Source: Epiperipatus broadwayi (lineage: Eukaryota > Onychophora > Udeonychophora > Euonychophora > Peripatidae). Taken from it: a stretch of 64,000 nt of DNA. Numbering within the stretch: position 1 is the first letter of the stretch; every line of letters starts with the position of its first letter. Under the pieces are notes generated by a model that was not told the DNA's origin, did no database searches, and saw nothing but the letters and a program-made list of their open reading frames with translations. A program made the position numbers and the translations under genes. Shown piece by piece: positions 47,540-59,097 of this stretch. Location of the stretch: assembly GCA_028023455.1 (NCBI GenBank), contig JAQFVV010000013.1, positions 4,716,001-4,780,000 on the forward strand, read 5' to 3'.

Positions 47540-47830
47540 ATGTCTGTTAGAATTAACATTGAGATTCAAGTGTGAAATACATGTGTAAAAGAACAATCAG
47601 GTATCTTGTCTTCATTAAAAGAATTATGAGGATGAAATGATTCTGGTATGGATATATTATTAGAAGAGATGACAGTAAGTAGTTAATAAGGTCTAAAAAT
47701 ACCAAGTGATATTGAGATTATGTATGAAATGAATAACAAAGGTTTCTGGATTCATGGAGAAAAGAAGTTGTGAATTGGAAGTACTGGAATAATTTTGAAG
47801 AAACCATCCTGCAATGATTAACAATATTTA
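47540..47830 (+). pseudogene. 3' end of an RTE-like LINE
   Basis: Read across stops, the segment gives IRYLVFIKRIMRMK, YIIRRDDSK, then FLDSWRKEVVNWKYWNNFEE. It aligns in order with the C-terminal end of the LINE at 9280-9530 (KIKRLKW, IFRRDDNRW, RWIDEIRKHAGVMWR, WIELGEIF). It is strongly truncated and degenerate. Confidence 0.55.
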
Positions 47831-48228
47831 AAAATGTGGATGAAATATACTATGCATATAAAAAAAATTTCCTTGTGATTTAACAGCATACAAAAGTTAA
47901 TAGTAATAAAAAAACATATAATCAGTAATTTTATTTATCAATCATTTTTCTTTGCCTTGAGATTTATTGGAATTTAAAATCTTTCAGGAACTGATTATTT
48001 AGTATCAAATTTAAATAATAAGTAATAAGGTTTATAATTATTCTTTAAGTGGTGAGAAATATTTTGCTTGTAATTATGCTTTTTATTATTATTTTATTAA
48101 CAAATTTTTGATTTATATTTACAATGTTGTGTTTTTTAAATTTTATTTTAGGAATAATTTTAAATGTATTTCTGCTATTTTCTTTGTTCAATATTAATTT
48201 ATATATAATGTTCAACTTTTATATGTAG
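47831..48228. other. A+T-rich sequence before exon 3
   Basis: No feature other than the T-rich approach to a possible acceptor at 48227-48228. Confidence 0.4.
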
Positions 48229-48261
48229 GGGTTTCCTCCAAAATGAAACATCCCCCCCGAG
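48229..48261 (+). CDS. Putative third coding exon
   Basis: The acceptor is TATATGTAG at 48220-48228 and the donor is GAG|GTAATA at 48259-48267. With the T carried over from 42883 the 33-bp exon reads WVSSKMKHPPR plus one base G. The combined product so far is MEGIES A SSGKLMTAVASSLDWPD W VSSKMKHPPR, a short polar start. A candidate continuation at 48420 (after TTCATTATAG) would add about ten residues and stop at 48451. A later exon outside my recognition is equally possible. Confidence 0.43.
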
Positions 48262-50568
48262 GTAATATATATACATTTTTTCAATCTTTTTTTTTTTTTG
48301 TAAAAAAATCATCATTTGATAATTTGCATTCTTAAGATAAGAAATGCTATTCTTATGATTAAATTTTTTCGAAAGATAATGCTATTTTTATGGTTACATC
48401 ATTTTTATTTTTCATTATAGGTTTGAAAGTTCAAATTTATTGCCACAAATAATTTAATTTTAAGTTTATATCTGTTATTATTTTACACAAGTAGCAGTTT
48501 TATAAGTTGAGAAGTACACATTATTATTCCTAAAATAGTTTCAGTATTTGAAAAGCATAAATCAGATTGCGTAACATTTTAACTCTCAGCATTCATTGAC
48601 TATCTAATTCTTAATTTCTGTGTAGGTAGACATTATTTAACTTTATTGCAGTAGTACTGATAATCTAAATATAATAAATCTTTTTTTACATTTTTCACAA
48701 TGTTTTTATTCATTTCAATTATCTGATAGTTTTGACTGCATGGAATCTTTTTCAGAGATAGTGTTACCTTCTTCCTTATTTATTGAATTGATTAACTAAA
48801 AAGTATTGTGAAAACTAAAAAGAAATGAATTTTTTTCAGAGATTTGTTTAATATAAGCAATAAAAAAAGAGATGAATATTGAAAGATCATGAAAATATAA
48901 TTCGCAAATACGTATATTAATTAAAGTTATAGAAGCAATTCTTGTTAAAACAAGAAGGGTAGTGATTTATTATATTAAAATAAAAAGTGTTAATAGGTAT
49001 TTTATAGATTATATCATTGTTTTATGTAGTATAGATCTGACTATTTAGTTTTTTATTTCATTTTTAGTTACTAATAAAAACAAAATTCAAATACATTCCC
49101 AGCAAGTAGGAGGAAAGAAATTGCAAATGATTTTATCTTGATGCTCATTGATAGATTTTTAAGAATGGGTAAAACTTGCTTTAATGTGTATTGATTTAGT
49201 CATAATCATTCTAATTTGTAATCTCTGCTTTCACTCATTCCAAACATGTAATTTCTCTATTTTAAATTCATTTTTTAATCATCTCATTTTATTGCTTTCA
49301 AAAAAAAAAAAAAAGAAAAGATTTCTATTAAAGTCTGAAAAGAAAGTATTTTAGAGAATTTGTTAGTAGTATATTTAAATGAAACAATCACTTCTTTAGA
49401 CTGGAAGGAATCACCAATCAACATTAATGTTTTTTTTTTTTTTAAGAACTTAGATACCAGATGAAAAGTGATTCATTTTTTCATTTGTTTCATAGTTCAA
49501 CTTAATATCATAAATAAAAAGATTGCACTTAATTATAAAAACATATTAATATTGATTGGTAAGTATATACTTAATAGTGTATTTGTAATGTAATCATTTA
49601 TTTTCAAAGTAAATAATATTTGCATATCTAAGCTTGTCTAAAGAGAAATGATTTTAGAGAATTTGTTAATTATATATTTAATATAATGATATTCAAATGA
49701 GTAGGCACTATTTTTTTTGTCATTATAATTCTGAATATCATAACTTGATAAAGGGAGAAGTAAAAAAGATAAGTTAGTATATGTATTCATTATTATATAT
49801 ACAAAATCATTTGATAATTATTTGAAAATTTTGACAAGAGAAAGTGAAATAGAAGAAAAAATTATTAAACTTCTGTTTATAAAACTAAAGATATCTGTAA
49901 GATTATTTGTGTTTTCATTACTAGAAAAATATCTTTAATTAAGAATGTTAAGTCAGCAATGCTGTCTTCAGTTTTATATAACATTTATTTAGAAAATAAT
50001 GAAATTATTGGATTTTATGATATTACAGCAACATTTACAGAAAGATAGAAAATATGAAGCAGATATGTTATTTCCCTTTATTTCCAGGTTTGGTTATTGG
50101 TAATGGAAAAAATAAATTGAGTATTACAATGGTCAAATTTGTTTTTAATATTTTATAAATCACCAAAATTAAAATTAAGAAGTACGACTGTTTTTATTTG
50201 AAGGATATAAGAAGTATAATAAGTTGAATAGATAAATCTGTGTACTGAGATATTTATCAAAGAAATTAGAAGAAATGAATTTAATATTATTAGAAGCTAT
50301 GGAACAATTAAATAATAAATAGAAGAAGCTATGAAAGAAATCTTAACAGTCTGTTTTATTTATGCATAAAAGACTTTTTTAGACTGTTTGTTTCCATCAT
50401 TTTGGACTAGATATTCTCACATGTTATAAATACGAGCTTTATTAAAATTAGGTCATATGACATCTGACTTGATTTTTTATCAATTTAGATATTCTCACAT
50501 ATATAGCAATTTCTATTTTCATTTTTTTTTTAGTTGAATGGAAATTACAATGTCTTATAAAAATCATC
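48262..50568. other. A+T-rich sequence, nothing assigned
   Basis: Some stretches (about 49090-50100) have mixed composition that might be an old element, but no motif could be read with confidence. Confidence 0.4.
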
Positions 50569-52415
50569 CCTTGAGACCTCGATGGCCATTTTGAATGTCA
50601 AAAAAAAAATTACAGGACATATAATTTTAAATGAAATTTCTAATTTATTACGATAAATATATATATACATTTTTAGAAAGTGCAAATATGAAAGAATGTA
50701 ATAAAGCTGATAAAATAGTCATTACCAAAAAAAAAAATTAAAAAAGGAGATTTTTTACATTTTTAAACATATTTATTTTTACATTGGTTCACAAATTCTC
50801 AATTTTGAAAGGTATAACTTAAAATTACAATTTCATAGACAGCTTCATCACATGCGTCTCAAAATGCTGAAAAAAATGATATATAATATGTCTTACCTGA
50901 GATAATTTTTCTATGCAAAAATTACAAAAACAGTGCGATTGGTAAGTTCCATTTTTACTAGCCGCCCTACATGTTCTACTTTTATAACAGAGTATACGCT
51001 AGAAATGTTTGGTTGTCCTTGCATGCAGGTATCTGTTAGAAATATGTTTGGTTTTTAGTGGGGAAAAAAATAACAGAAATAATTTACAAGATGTTGAGGA
51101 CTTTAGTAAATTATATAGTAATGTATAGTATAGTATAATATTATTATATATTACTTTTATTATATTATATTAGTGAAAAATGGTGTGTGACCTAAAATGT
51201 GTATTCTTTTCAACTAAATAAAATGTACTCAAAAAATAAATATCAAGCAAAAATTTCTCCAAGATAAAATGAACAAGAAAAATCAATAAATATCAAAATA
51301 AACAAATTTATTATGAGCACTGATTATATATGTGTGTGGGAGATGAAATATGAGAGTGGATGTCTCAGTATATGATGAGTGTGGATGTGCATGTTTTTAT
51401 ATTATTCAAATGTATTGTCTAAAATTCTATCATATATATATATATATTGTTTTCTATATGTATATATCAAATTCTATTGTATATATATTCTTTTTTGCAT
51501 ATATATATATAATTCTATTGTATATATATATTGTTTTGTATGTGTATATATATAATAAAGAGTTATAAACTAGGTGAGAAAAATAATTCAAAAAAACGTT
51601 TTTATATTATTTCACCTGTATTATATCATATATATATATATTATATCTATATATATATATATAAAAGTAATAAAAAGTAGGTCATAAAACAAATTGAGGC
51701 AAAAGATTCTACATTTCAAATGTGCTTTTTATCTAAAAGTTTATCGTTTTTATAAAAATAGAGTTCTAAAACTAGGTCAGAAAAATATTAAAATAAATGT
51801 TTTTATATTATTTCACCTGTATTATATCATCTATATATATATATTACTTTTAATTATATTTAATTATAGAAAACAATAATTAATAATAAAAATAATAATA
51901 ATAAAATGAATACTCACAGAATCCTGTCTAAATGTTAGCATCAGTTTCAAATTTGAATCCAATTATGAAGGCATCAAAAGTCATTATTATTAAAAATAAT
52001 TTGAACAGTAATCCTTATACGTTTTTGATATAATTATTTTTTATTTTTAAGCTTTTAACTTTTTTTTACAAAAAATTTGTTTCTACTAAGAGGGCTTATA
52101 AAAGTCCTTACGTAAATGAACGTAATTATTACACTGTAAAACAAGTTCAATGGACCGTGAATCATATTTATGGTCATTAAATCTAAAAAACAAAAGAAAA
52201 AAAAATTAAAAATTGTATTTTACAAAAACTTTCATAAAAAATCCAAATTTTATCGTAAAAATAAAAGTTATAGCTCATTTTAACCATAACAAGATGGCGG
52301 ATCGAATGATGTGAGAATCGTAAGTGTACTACTTACCGATTCTGTGCAAACTCAGTTGAAAGTCTAAATTTTTGTTCAGGGGCTCACAGTGGCGCTTTGG
52401 GCTCAAAGGGTTCAT
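50569..52415. mobile_element. Tentative non-autonomous DNA transposon
   Basis: The left end CCCTTGAGACCTCGATGGCCA (50569) and the reverse complement of the right end (CCCTTTGAGCCCAAAGCGCC, ending about 52411) resemble each other and piggyBac-type termini. Inner words ACAGTGCGATTGGTAAGT (near 50932) and GCACAGAATCGGTAAGTAG (reverse complement near 52345) also correspond. TTAA target sites are not intact, so this is only a suggestion. TA-rich repeats fill much of the interior. Confidence 0.3.
51430..51850. repeat. TA-rich microsatellites and a 201-bp diverged tandem pair
   Basis: Long TA and TATG runs (51430-51555, 51628-51665, 51832-51843) alternate with two copies of a block containing ACTAGGT, then TTTATATTATTTCACCTG (51601 and 51802), 201 bp apart. 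Open frames here are products of the repeats. Confidence 0.65.
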
Positions 52416-53223
52416 TAAACTTTATTGAAAATAAGATGTATAGATGGTATTTATATGAAATAATATAGCAAAATAAAGGTAGTAGATAAGATTTAATGAC
52501 ATTTATGAATAACTTTTATAATTGGTCAGTCTTTTACTAATAGTTTATCAACTCCATTATTCAAGAGGTATCTTTTTATATAGGAATCTTATTTTGTAAT
52601 GAAACTAATTTCACGGGCATCTAAAAATTTGTTATCTAGCCCAAAATGAGATACTAGAATTAATTGTTTTAGGAAGGTATAAACTATCATCAGTAATAAT
52701 CAAGTAATATTGTTTTACTTAACCTTTCTTCATGATGTATTACTAAGGATTTTAATCAGAATGAAATAATTTTATAACTGATCAAATATATAACATTAGG
52801 AATATAAATCTATTTCACAGAACAAACACATAAGAATAAGTTACTAGGATATATTATCTGTAAATGCAATTGTTTTTGTTATATGAATATCATTCCATTT
52901 TGTCAGATAATGATACTTTAAAATCTATTTTATAATATATCGTAGTAACATTTTCAGACATGTTTGTTTCATGAAATAAATTCATAATATATATAATAAT
53001 GTGTTTGGGAAATATTATGTATCTGTCTTCTGCATTAAGAAATTCCTATGATCCCGTTATAAAAAAATATTGTTTAAAGTGCCCAAAAATAATCTGTTGT
53101 TTATAAAGCCTTTAAAAAGATTCTGATCTACAGATAAAATTTCTCTGCAAAAGTAGGCTTTCAACATTTCATTGAAATCTTATTTGCCAAGACTGGTCTC
53201 CTGAAGTACTATCATGCTTCAAG
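52416..53223. other. A+T-rich sequence, nothing assigned
   Basis: No supported feature. Confidence 0.5.
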
Positions 53224-53236
53224 TAATATTGATATT

Positions 53237-53832
53237 AAACCACTAAACATCACATGATCACCTTTTTTTTTGTTAGCACATAATTATTATTAAACAGGAT
53301 TTTATGCTCAAGCCTTCTGGCATCCATTGATTACTCTGGTTGGCACAGAGTGGCACTACTGTATAGAGAGTTTTGCCTGCTTAATAAAAGTTTTGTGCTA
53401 GCATAAGAGATGGTGAATCATGTGATGTTTAGTGGTTTAACACCAATCCTGCCTAATAGGATAGTGGTGGCTGTGGGTGTTAAAGAGCCAAAGACACCAA
53501 AATGTATGGGTGCTGAATTGAGTTCAGACCCATATGACTATATAAGCTATTGGGCTTAGATTGAAAATATTACTGTGTTTTCAATTTCATTCTCATAGTT
53601 TTATAGTTAGAGATAAAAGGTGGCTGCTGGAGGGTTGCATTAGATCCCAAGATCTAGTGCAGTGCTCTCAGATCCAAGGCTCCTCACTGATGAAGGCCAC
53701 AAGCCAGAAACTAGTCTGGGGATATTGGATGAGTAGGTGCTAGATGGGGATTTTATGCACAAGCCTTCTGGCATCTATTGATTATTCTGGTTGGCACAGG
53801 GTGGCACTACTGTATGGAGAGTTTTGCCTGTT
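53237..53832 (+). mobile_element. Retrozyme-like element, copy D, best-preserved ribozyme
   Basis: A perfect 13-bp target-site duplication, TAATATTGATATT, lies at 53224-53236 and 53833-53845. The left 60 bp are an inverted tail (CACATGATCACC). From 53298 plus-strand sequence follows: the end of one monomer, then a complete one. End boxes GCCTG at 53375 and 53826 give a 451-bp period. The hammerhead at 53672-53730 keeps all core words and both halves of stem I. No protein is encoded. The architecture, a tandem monomer with a ribozyme, suggests that circular or multimeric RNA was copied back into the genome. Confidence 0.82.
53672..53730 (+). ncRNA. Type I hammerhead ribozyme motif, copy D
   Basis: Stem I outer is ATCCAA (53672-53677) with TTGGAT (53725-53730), with internal loop GGC/TA. 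Stem I inner is TCCTCA (53681-53686) with TGGGGA (53717-53722). The core is CTGATGA (53687-53693). Stem II is GGC (53695-53697) with GCC (53703-53705) around CACAA, next to an A-A mismatch. GAAA is at 53707-53710. Stem III is the palindrome ACTAGT (53710-53715), and C53716 is the cleavage base, so the cut would fall between 53716 and 53717. A two-pair stem III is known in metazoan hammerheads that work as dimers. Confidence 0.7.
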
Positions 53833-53845
53833 TAATATTGATATT

Positions 53846-55130
53846 GTGGATAAATTAAAATCTTTTTATTAGATATTTTACAGTGACATGATCAATCAAT
53901 TACATTCAAATAAATTTTTGTGTATTCTACTGTCTTGATCAATTAATTTTATAAGACTACTGCTAGAGGGTGAAAAATTTCCTAATGCAGAGAATTAATG
54001 TAATATATATATATATAAAGCAATAATTTCCTTTTTACTTCCTGCTTTGCAACTTAATTATTAAATAAATATATTTTTTACAACTGAATCTCATCTTTAA
54101 TTTATTCAAGCTGCTATTGTTTTGGCAGTGTAGATTTGTCTCTTCTTTTGATAATTCATTATAATTCTGAGATCTATCTTTCTTGATTAGATTGAGGATT
54201 ACTGCTACTCTAATTATATATATTTGCTTTTCAAGTCATTGCATTATTTTCTTATTACATCTTTCTTATAATTTAATTAAAATTTTTACTCAATAAACTG
54301 ATTTGTCACAGATCTATCTTACATTTAACTACTATTAGTATTAAGTACCATCAAGTCCAGACTATCAAATGTAATTGACTTTTCTCCAAAATCACAATTT
54401 CCTATTTTTTTTTTTTCAATTTTTGTTTTTTAGACTTTTCAATAGCATATTTATTGCAATCTATGTCATTGTTGTGTGTGTTCATTTTCCACTGAATTTA
54501 TTAATCTCTTAATATGATCAAAATAAAATTATGTTTGAAATGAAAATTCAAGATTAATCTGAGTATTTTTTTGATGACCTTAGAATTCTCAGAAGTCTTC
54601 TATCATTGTATTTGGAACTATCAATACTTTTCTCATATTATTTTATTGTCCAACTTTCACATCTGGAAATGCTTAAAAAACATACAATCAAAAGAGAATA
54701 GACATTCTAATTATAAACACTATTCATATTTTAAGATATATTGTTGTATATTAATTATTGTTAAACCAGAAATTAGTATAATTAATGCATTCATAGGATC
54801 ACTTAAATTTTGTCATCTCTCAGGATTTTATAATGTTTATTTGGTATGCATTTAGTTTTGTTTAAATAGGTAAACTAATAACAGATTTATATATCTAATT
54901 ATTGATGTCACTATGAGGAAAAAAGGCTATCTCAGATTGCAAAGAGATATTCATTATTGTAACCTGGAATGTATTAACTATAAGCTAAGTAACACTCATG
55001 TTAAAGATAAAAATGGATTACTTATGCATTAATTTCTTAAGATTTAATGAAGTAAGGTGAGCAGGACTGGAAGATTTTAGGTCAGGGGACTATTTTGATA
55101 ATTTTTATTAGTCATTCATTAGATTTGATA
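53846..55130. other. A+T-rich sequence, nothing assigned
   Basis: No supported feature. A TA run lies at 54004-54017. Confidence 0.5.
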
Positions 55131-55371
55131 TTATCCACTTAATGAATAATACTTCTGTAGTGTAATTTTCACTATACTACTCTCATGCAAGATAGGGACT
55201 GGTTTCTATCCATTTAACACCTTGTGGAGGGTGTACTCATAAACATATGATCAAAGTCTTGAAAAAGATGTATGATCCCCAAGATGCACATTTCCTACTG
55301 AAACCACCTTGCATGAGAGTGGTGTAATGAAAATTACACTACAGAAGTATTATTCATTAAGTGGATAATTT
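55131..55371. mobile_element. MITE-like element with 62-bp terminal inverted repeats
   Basis: TTATCCACTTAATGAATAAT...ACTCTCATGCAAG (55131-55192) is nearly exactly mirrored by CTTGCATGAGAGTGG...ATTATTCATTAAGTGGATAA (55310-55371). The interior includes CACCTTGTGGAGGGTGTA and ATGATCCCCAAGATGCACAT. No coding. Target-site duplication not clear. Confidence 0.72.
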
Positions 55372-55439
55372 GTTTGTGTCAAAGTTGTGAGTGCAGTAAA
55401 TTTGATAGATTAACTGAGCAATGATAGATACGTGTAAAA

Positions 55440-55650
55440 GATTGTGATCTTGGCCAACTGATGAGTGCTGATTCAGTATGAAATGTACATCTTGGAGATC
55501 ATACATCCATTTCACATGTCTTTGGCCATATGTTTATAATTACAGCCCTCCACAAAATGTTAAAAGCAGATGGAAATCAGTCTCTACTTTATGTGAGAGT
55601 GGGGTAATGAAAATTACAGTACAGAAATATTATTCATTAAGGGGACTATC
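55440..55650 (-). mobile_element. Second, partial copy of the same MITE, inverted
   Basis: The reverse complement carries AACATTTTGTGGAGGGCTGT, ATAAACATATGGCCAAAG and ATGATCTCCAAGATGTACAT in the order seen in the neighbour. Its outer end reads TAGTCCCCTTAATGAATAAT rather than TTATCCACTTAATG. One terminus seems missing or diverged. Confidence 0.6.
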
Positions 55651-55659
55651 TATTTATTC

Positions 55660-56380
55660 AGTCATGAACAACAAAAAGAAGTGATTTTTATTATTAATAA
55701 ACAGATTTGGGATATAATCTGTGAATAAGTAATTGATATTTCAATTTAATGAATACCTATTGAATATTACTATAATAAAACTCAAATAATTAAAAAAGAA
55801 ATTGAAAAATTGTATAATTAGGTACAGACTAAACTTGACCAAATTTGCAGGGAAAATATTCTTCTTATGTTGATTGCAATGCCAAATGGAAATGAAATAA
55901 AAGAAATGCTAATGGGAAACTTAAAGCAGAAATGAATCATAAGAATAATTAATAACAATTTGTAAATTTAATATTTTTATAACCAATATATTTTCAAGCA
56001 GCTTAGAATATACTTATACGCATCACCAGATAGACTCACAGAAATCAAATGGAATTTCTTAGTATCCAATTATTAATGTTTTTAATTTTAATAGCAAAAA
56101 ACATGGCAGAAAACAGATTGTGAAGCAGATCTAAATTTCTCATGTGATGCTTGAATAGAACCACGAGCTCGTCTATAAACTTTTTGGGTTTTTTTTTGGA
56201 GAGGGGGAGGGATGATAAATAACTGAGTATAATTTTATAATGAAGCAGTTGAACTGTAAATTGAAGTGAAAGAAATAAGTAATGACAAATGTGAGAAAAA
56301 TTTGGCTAAGATGAAATAATCAGAAAAATCAAAATGGAGGATAAAACTATTAGTAATTATTGTAAAGAGAAACCAAAATT
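55660..56380. other. Unassigned sequence before a LINE relic
   Basis: No supported feature. A G-rich patch (GGAGAGGGGGAGGGATG, 56199-56215) is unexplained. Confidence 0.4.
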
Positions 56381-56394
56381 GAACATTATAATTA

Positions 56395-57060
56395 TTTTTT
56401 AAGAGGACTTAAGGAGAATTTTTTTAAGAATATTCACAAAGACAAAGAATATTATTATAGAAACATTTGTAAAGACATTGAAAGTGAAAGCAAATTTGGA
56501 AAAACAAGAATCATAAAATTTATGAGATCAAAAAGAAGTTACAATCTTGAGTATGTTTTCTAAAAATACTATTGGATAAATTATAACCAGAGTAATAAAA
56601 GCAAAAGAGATGGAAGTCTTATTCCACAAAGATATTAGCATGGCATCTTTAAAGAGATCTCTTCATAATGGAAAATGAAATCAGATTGCCAAAATGTAAA
56701 GCTATTAGAAATTATGGTATTGCGTTTGTAATTTTGTACAAAATAGAAATATCAATAAAGATGCTGAATATATTGTCAGTCTAGATAATTTCTCAAAGGT
56801 CTTAAAAGAAATTAATTTATATTTGTATATATAAAAAAGTCTTATAGTTAGTGAACTGTTATACAGCATTGATTATATCATACACAAGTAATTTTATGCT
56901 GAAAATCATTCAACACTGACTAAATCCAATTATTAAAAGAGAACTATGAAATGTCCAAGCTGATTTTAGAAAAAATTGAACTAGGAATATCATTGCTGAC
57001 ATACAGCAGTTAATTATAAAGATCAGAAAACAGCAAAAAAAAAAACTTTGGCCTTATGTT
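56395..57060 (+). pseudogene. Degenerate LINE reverse transcriptase fragment
   Basis: Read across stops: YYRNICKDIESESKFGKTRI (about 56450), MLKIIQ and NPIIKREL (about 56900-56945), then NVQADFRKN, RNIIADIQQLIIKIRKQQKK (about 56955-57040). These match the order KVMLKIIQ.RL.P.I.RE...VQAGFRK.R.T.D.I..I of RTE-type reverse transcriptases. It appears to be from a different copy or subfamily than the element at 6411-9555, because the matching blocks differ. Confidence 0.58.
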
Positions 57061-58078
57061 AGGATGACAATATATAATTATTTCTACCTTTATTACCAAT
57101 GTAAAATGTATTTGTTTACCATAGTCTGTTTTAATTATAATTTCAGTATTATATAGATTCCTCACAAGAATAATGAAATGCTCTGGTAGTATGGTTATTC
57201 AAAAATCTTATTGTAATCAATAAAGTACAGTTTAATTACATCTAGAAAGATCACATCTAACTGGCTTTGTTGTTGGATCTGAAAAAAGAAATTTGCTTGA
57301 AACGTTATAAAAATTATATTTTTTAGACTGTAATTCTTCAATTATCAGTTCATGATTTAACTTCTTGAAATGACATTTTGGTTTAAAGATGGCAAAACTA
57401 TATTATAAGTTATTAGCATGTCCAATTTATTTAACAGCTTTTTATACATTATCTGTAAGGTAACTTCTTTTCTGATTTGTAGTGGAAAAATATGTGAAAG
57501 AAAAGAAAACCATTATTAAGAAGTAGTCTTGAGAATGTCAGCAATATTTTTCATGATAATATTTGGGTATCCAGGAGTTTAGTGTTGTAAGTTTTTCTTC
57601 AAATAGAGGCACAATATTTATCTGTAGAATATGGTAGTGCTAACAAAGCTGTCTATGAAGTATTTTCATTACAACCCTAAGTAGTGCTAGACAACTTTCT
57701 AAAAAGGTTAATCCTTGAAATTGATTTTGATCTAAGTTAGATATGTGAATGAAATAAATTAGTAATGCAAATTCATCCTTAAATAGCATGGGATAGGATC
57801 ATACAAATAGATTGAAATATAATTAATGCAATTATTTCTATGTACAGAATTTATAAATTCATGTAATTATGAATATCAATGTTGTATTGAAGAAAATTTG
57901 AAACAGAGAATTGTTTTGGAAGGATGATATAATTATATGATAAATTGTTTTAAATAATATTGCACTAATTAGTGATTATATTGATATCTGGGACATGGTT
58001 GATGAAAATCTAATGTGCTCATTGGTATATGTGCATATTTTCTAAAATTGAAAATGTAGATTTCAGTTTTTACTTTTG
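57061..58078. other. A+T-rich sequence, nothing assigned
   Basis: No supported feature. Confidence 0.5.
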
Positions 58079-58090
58079 AATGATCTTATT

Positions 58091-59085
58091 AAGCCAATAA
58101 ACATCACATGATCACCATTTCTTATGCTTGCTTATAACTGTCATTAAAACAGGCAAAACTCACTATACATATTGCCACACACAGCAAGTTAGAGTAATTA
58201 ATGGATGCCAAAAGGCTTGTGCAAAAAATCCACATCTAGTGTTTACTTATCTAATATCCCCAGGCTAGTTTCTGGCTTGTGGCCTTTGTCAGTAAGGAGC
58301 CTTGGATCTGAGAGCACTGCACTTAGATCTTAGGATCTAATGCAACCCTTTAATAGCCACTTTTTATCTCCACTTAATTACAAAACTATGAGTTTTAAAT
58401 TGAAAACACCTTAATATTTTTCAATCCAAGCTCATTATCTTATATAGTCATATAGGTCTGAACTCAGTTCAGTACCCGTACATTTTGGTGTCTTTGATTC
58501 TTCAATAACCATAGCCACCACTATCCTATTAGGCAAGATTGGTTTTAAGCCAATAAACATCACATGATCACCATTTCTTATTCTAGTTTACAACTGTTAT
58601 TAAAACAGGCAAAACTCACTGTACGTATTGCCACATAATATAACAGTTATAAGCAAGCATAAGAAATGATGATCATGTGATGTTTATTGGCTTAAAACCA
58701 ATTCTGCCTAATAGGATAGTGGTGTCTATGGTTATTGAAGAACCAAAGACACCAAAATGTATGGGTACTGAACTGAGTTTAGACCTATATGACTATATAA
58801 GTTAATGAGCTTGGATTGAAAATATTAAGGTGTTTTCAATTTAAGACTTATAATTTTGTAGTTAAGTGGAGATAAAAAAGGTGGCTGCTAGAGGGTTGCA
58901 TTGGATCCTAAGATCTAGGTGCAGTGCTTTCAGATTCAAGGCTCCTCACTGACGAAGGCCACAAGCAAGAAACTAGTCTGGGGATATTGAATGAGTATGG
59001 GGATTTTATGAACAAGCCTTCTGGCATCCATTGATTACTCTAGCTTGCTGTGTGTGGGATATGTATAGTGAGTTTTGCCTGTTGT
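58091..59085. mobile_element. Retrozyme-like element, copy E (inverted dimer)
   Basis: Flanked by AATGATCTTATT (58079-58090) and AATGATTTTATT (59086-59097), a 12-bp duplication with one change. Bases 58091 to about 58632 are minus-strand sequence with end boxes CAAAACT at 58154 and 58610 (456-bp spacing). From about 58636 a plus-strand monomer runs to the end box at 59085. The minus ribozyme (58250-58307) has GCC in place of GTC at the cleavage site and is dead. The plus ribozyme (58934-58992) carries a compensatory pair in stem I. The layout again puts both 3' sides outward. Confidence 0.8.
58934..58992 (+). ncRNA. Type I hammerhead ribozyme motif, copy E, with covariation
   Basis: The outer stem I is ATTCAA (58934-58939) with TTGAAT (58987-58992). 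Compared with copies A and D (ATCCAA/TTGGAT) a C-G pair has become T-A on both sides, which keeps the helix. The core is CTGACGA, then a stem II with one mismatch (GGC/GCA), GAAAC, ACTAGT and GTC. Confidence 0.62.
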
Positions 59086-59097
59086 AATGATTTTATT

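Noticed and set aside
48500-48520. AAGTTGAGAAGTACAC as the missing right terminal repeat of the hAT element
   Set aside because: Only about ten bases match, the expected GGGTCG...GTGGCA part is absent, and no 8-bp duplication pairs with the left end.
51350-51568. Open frame rich in I, Y and V
   Set aside because: It is a translation of TA and TATG microsatellites.
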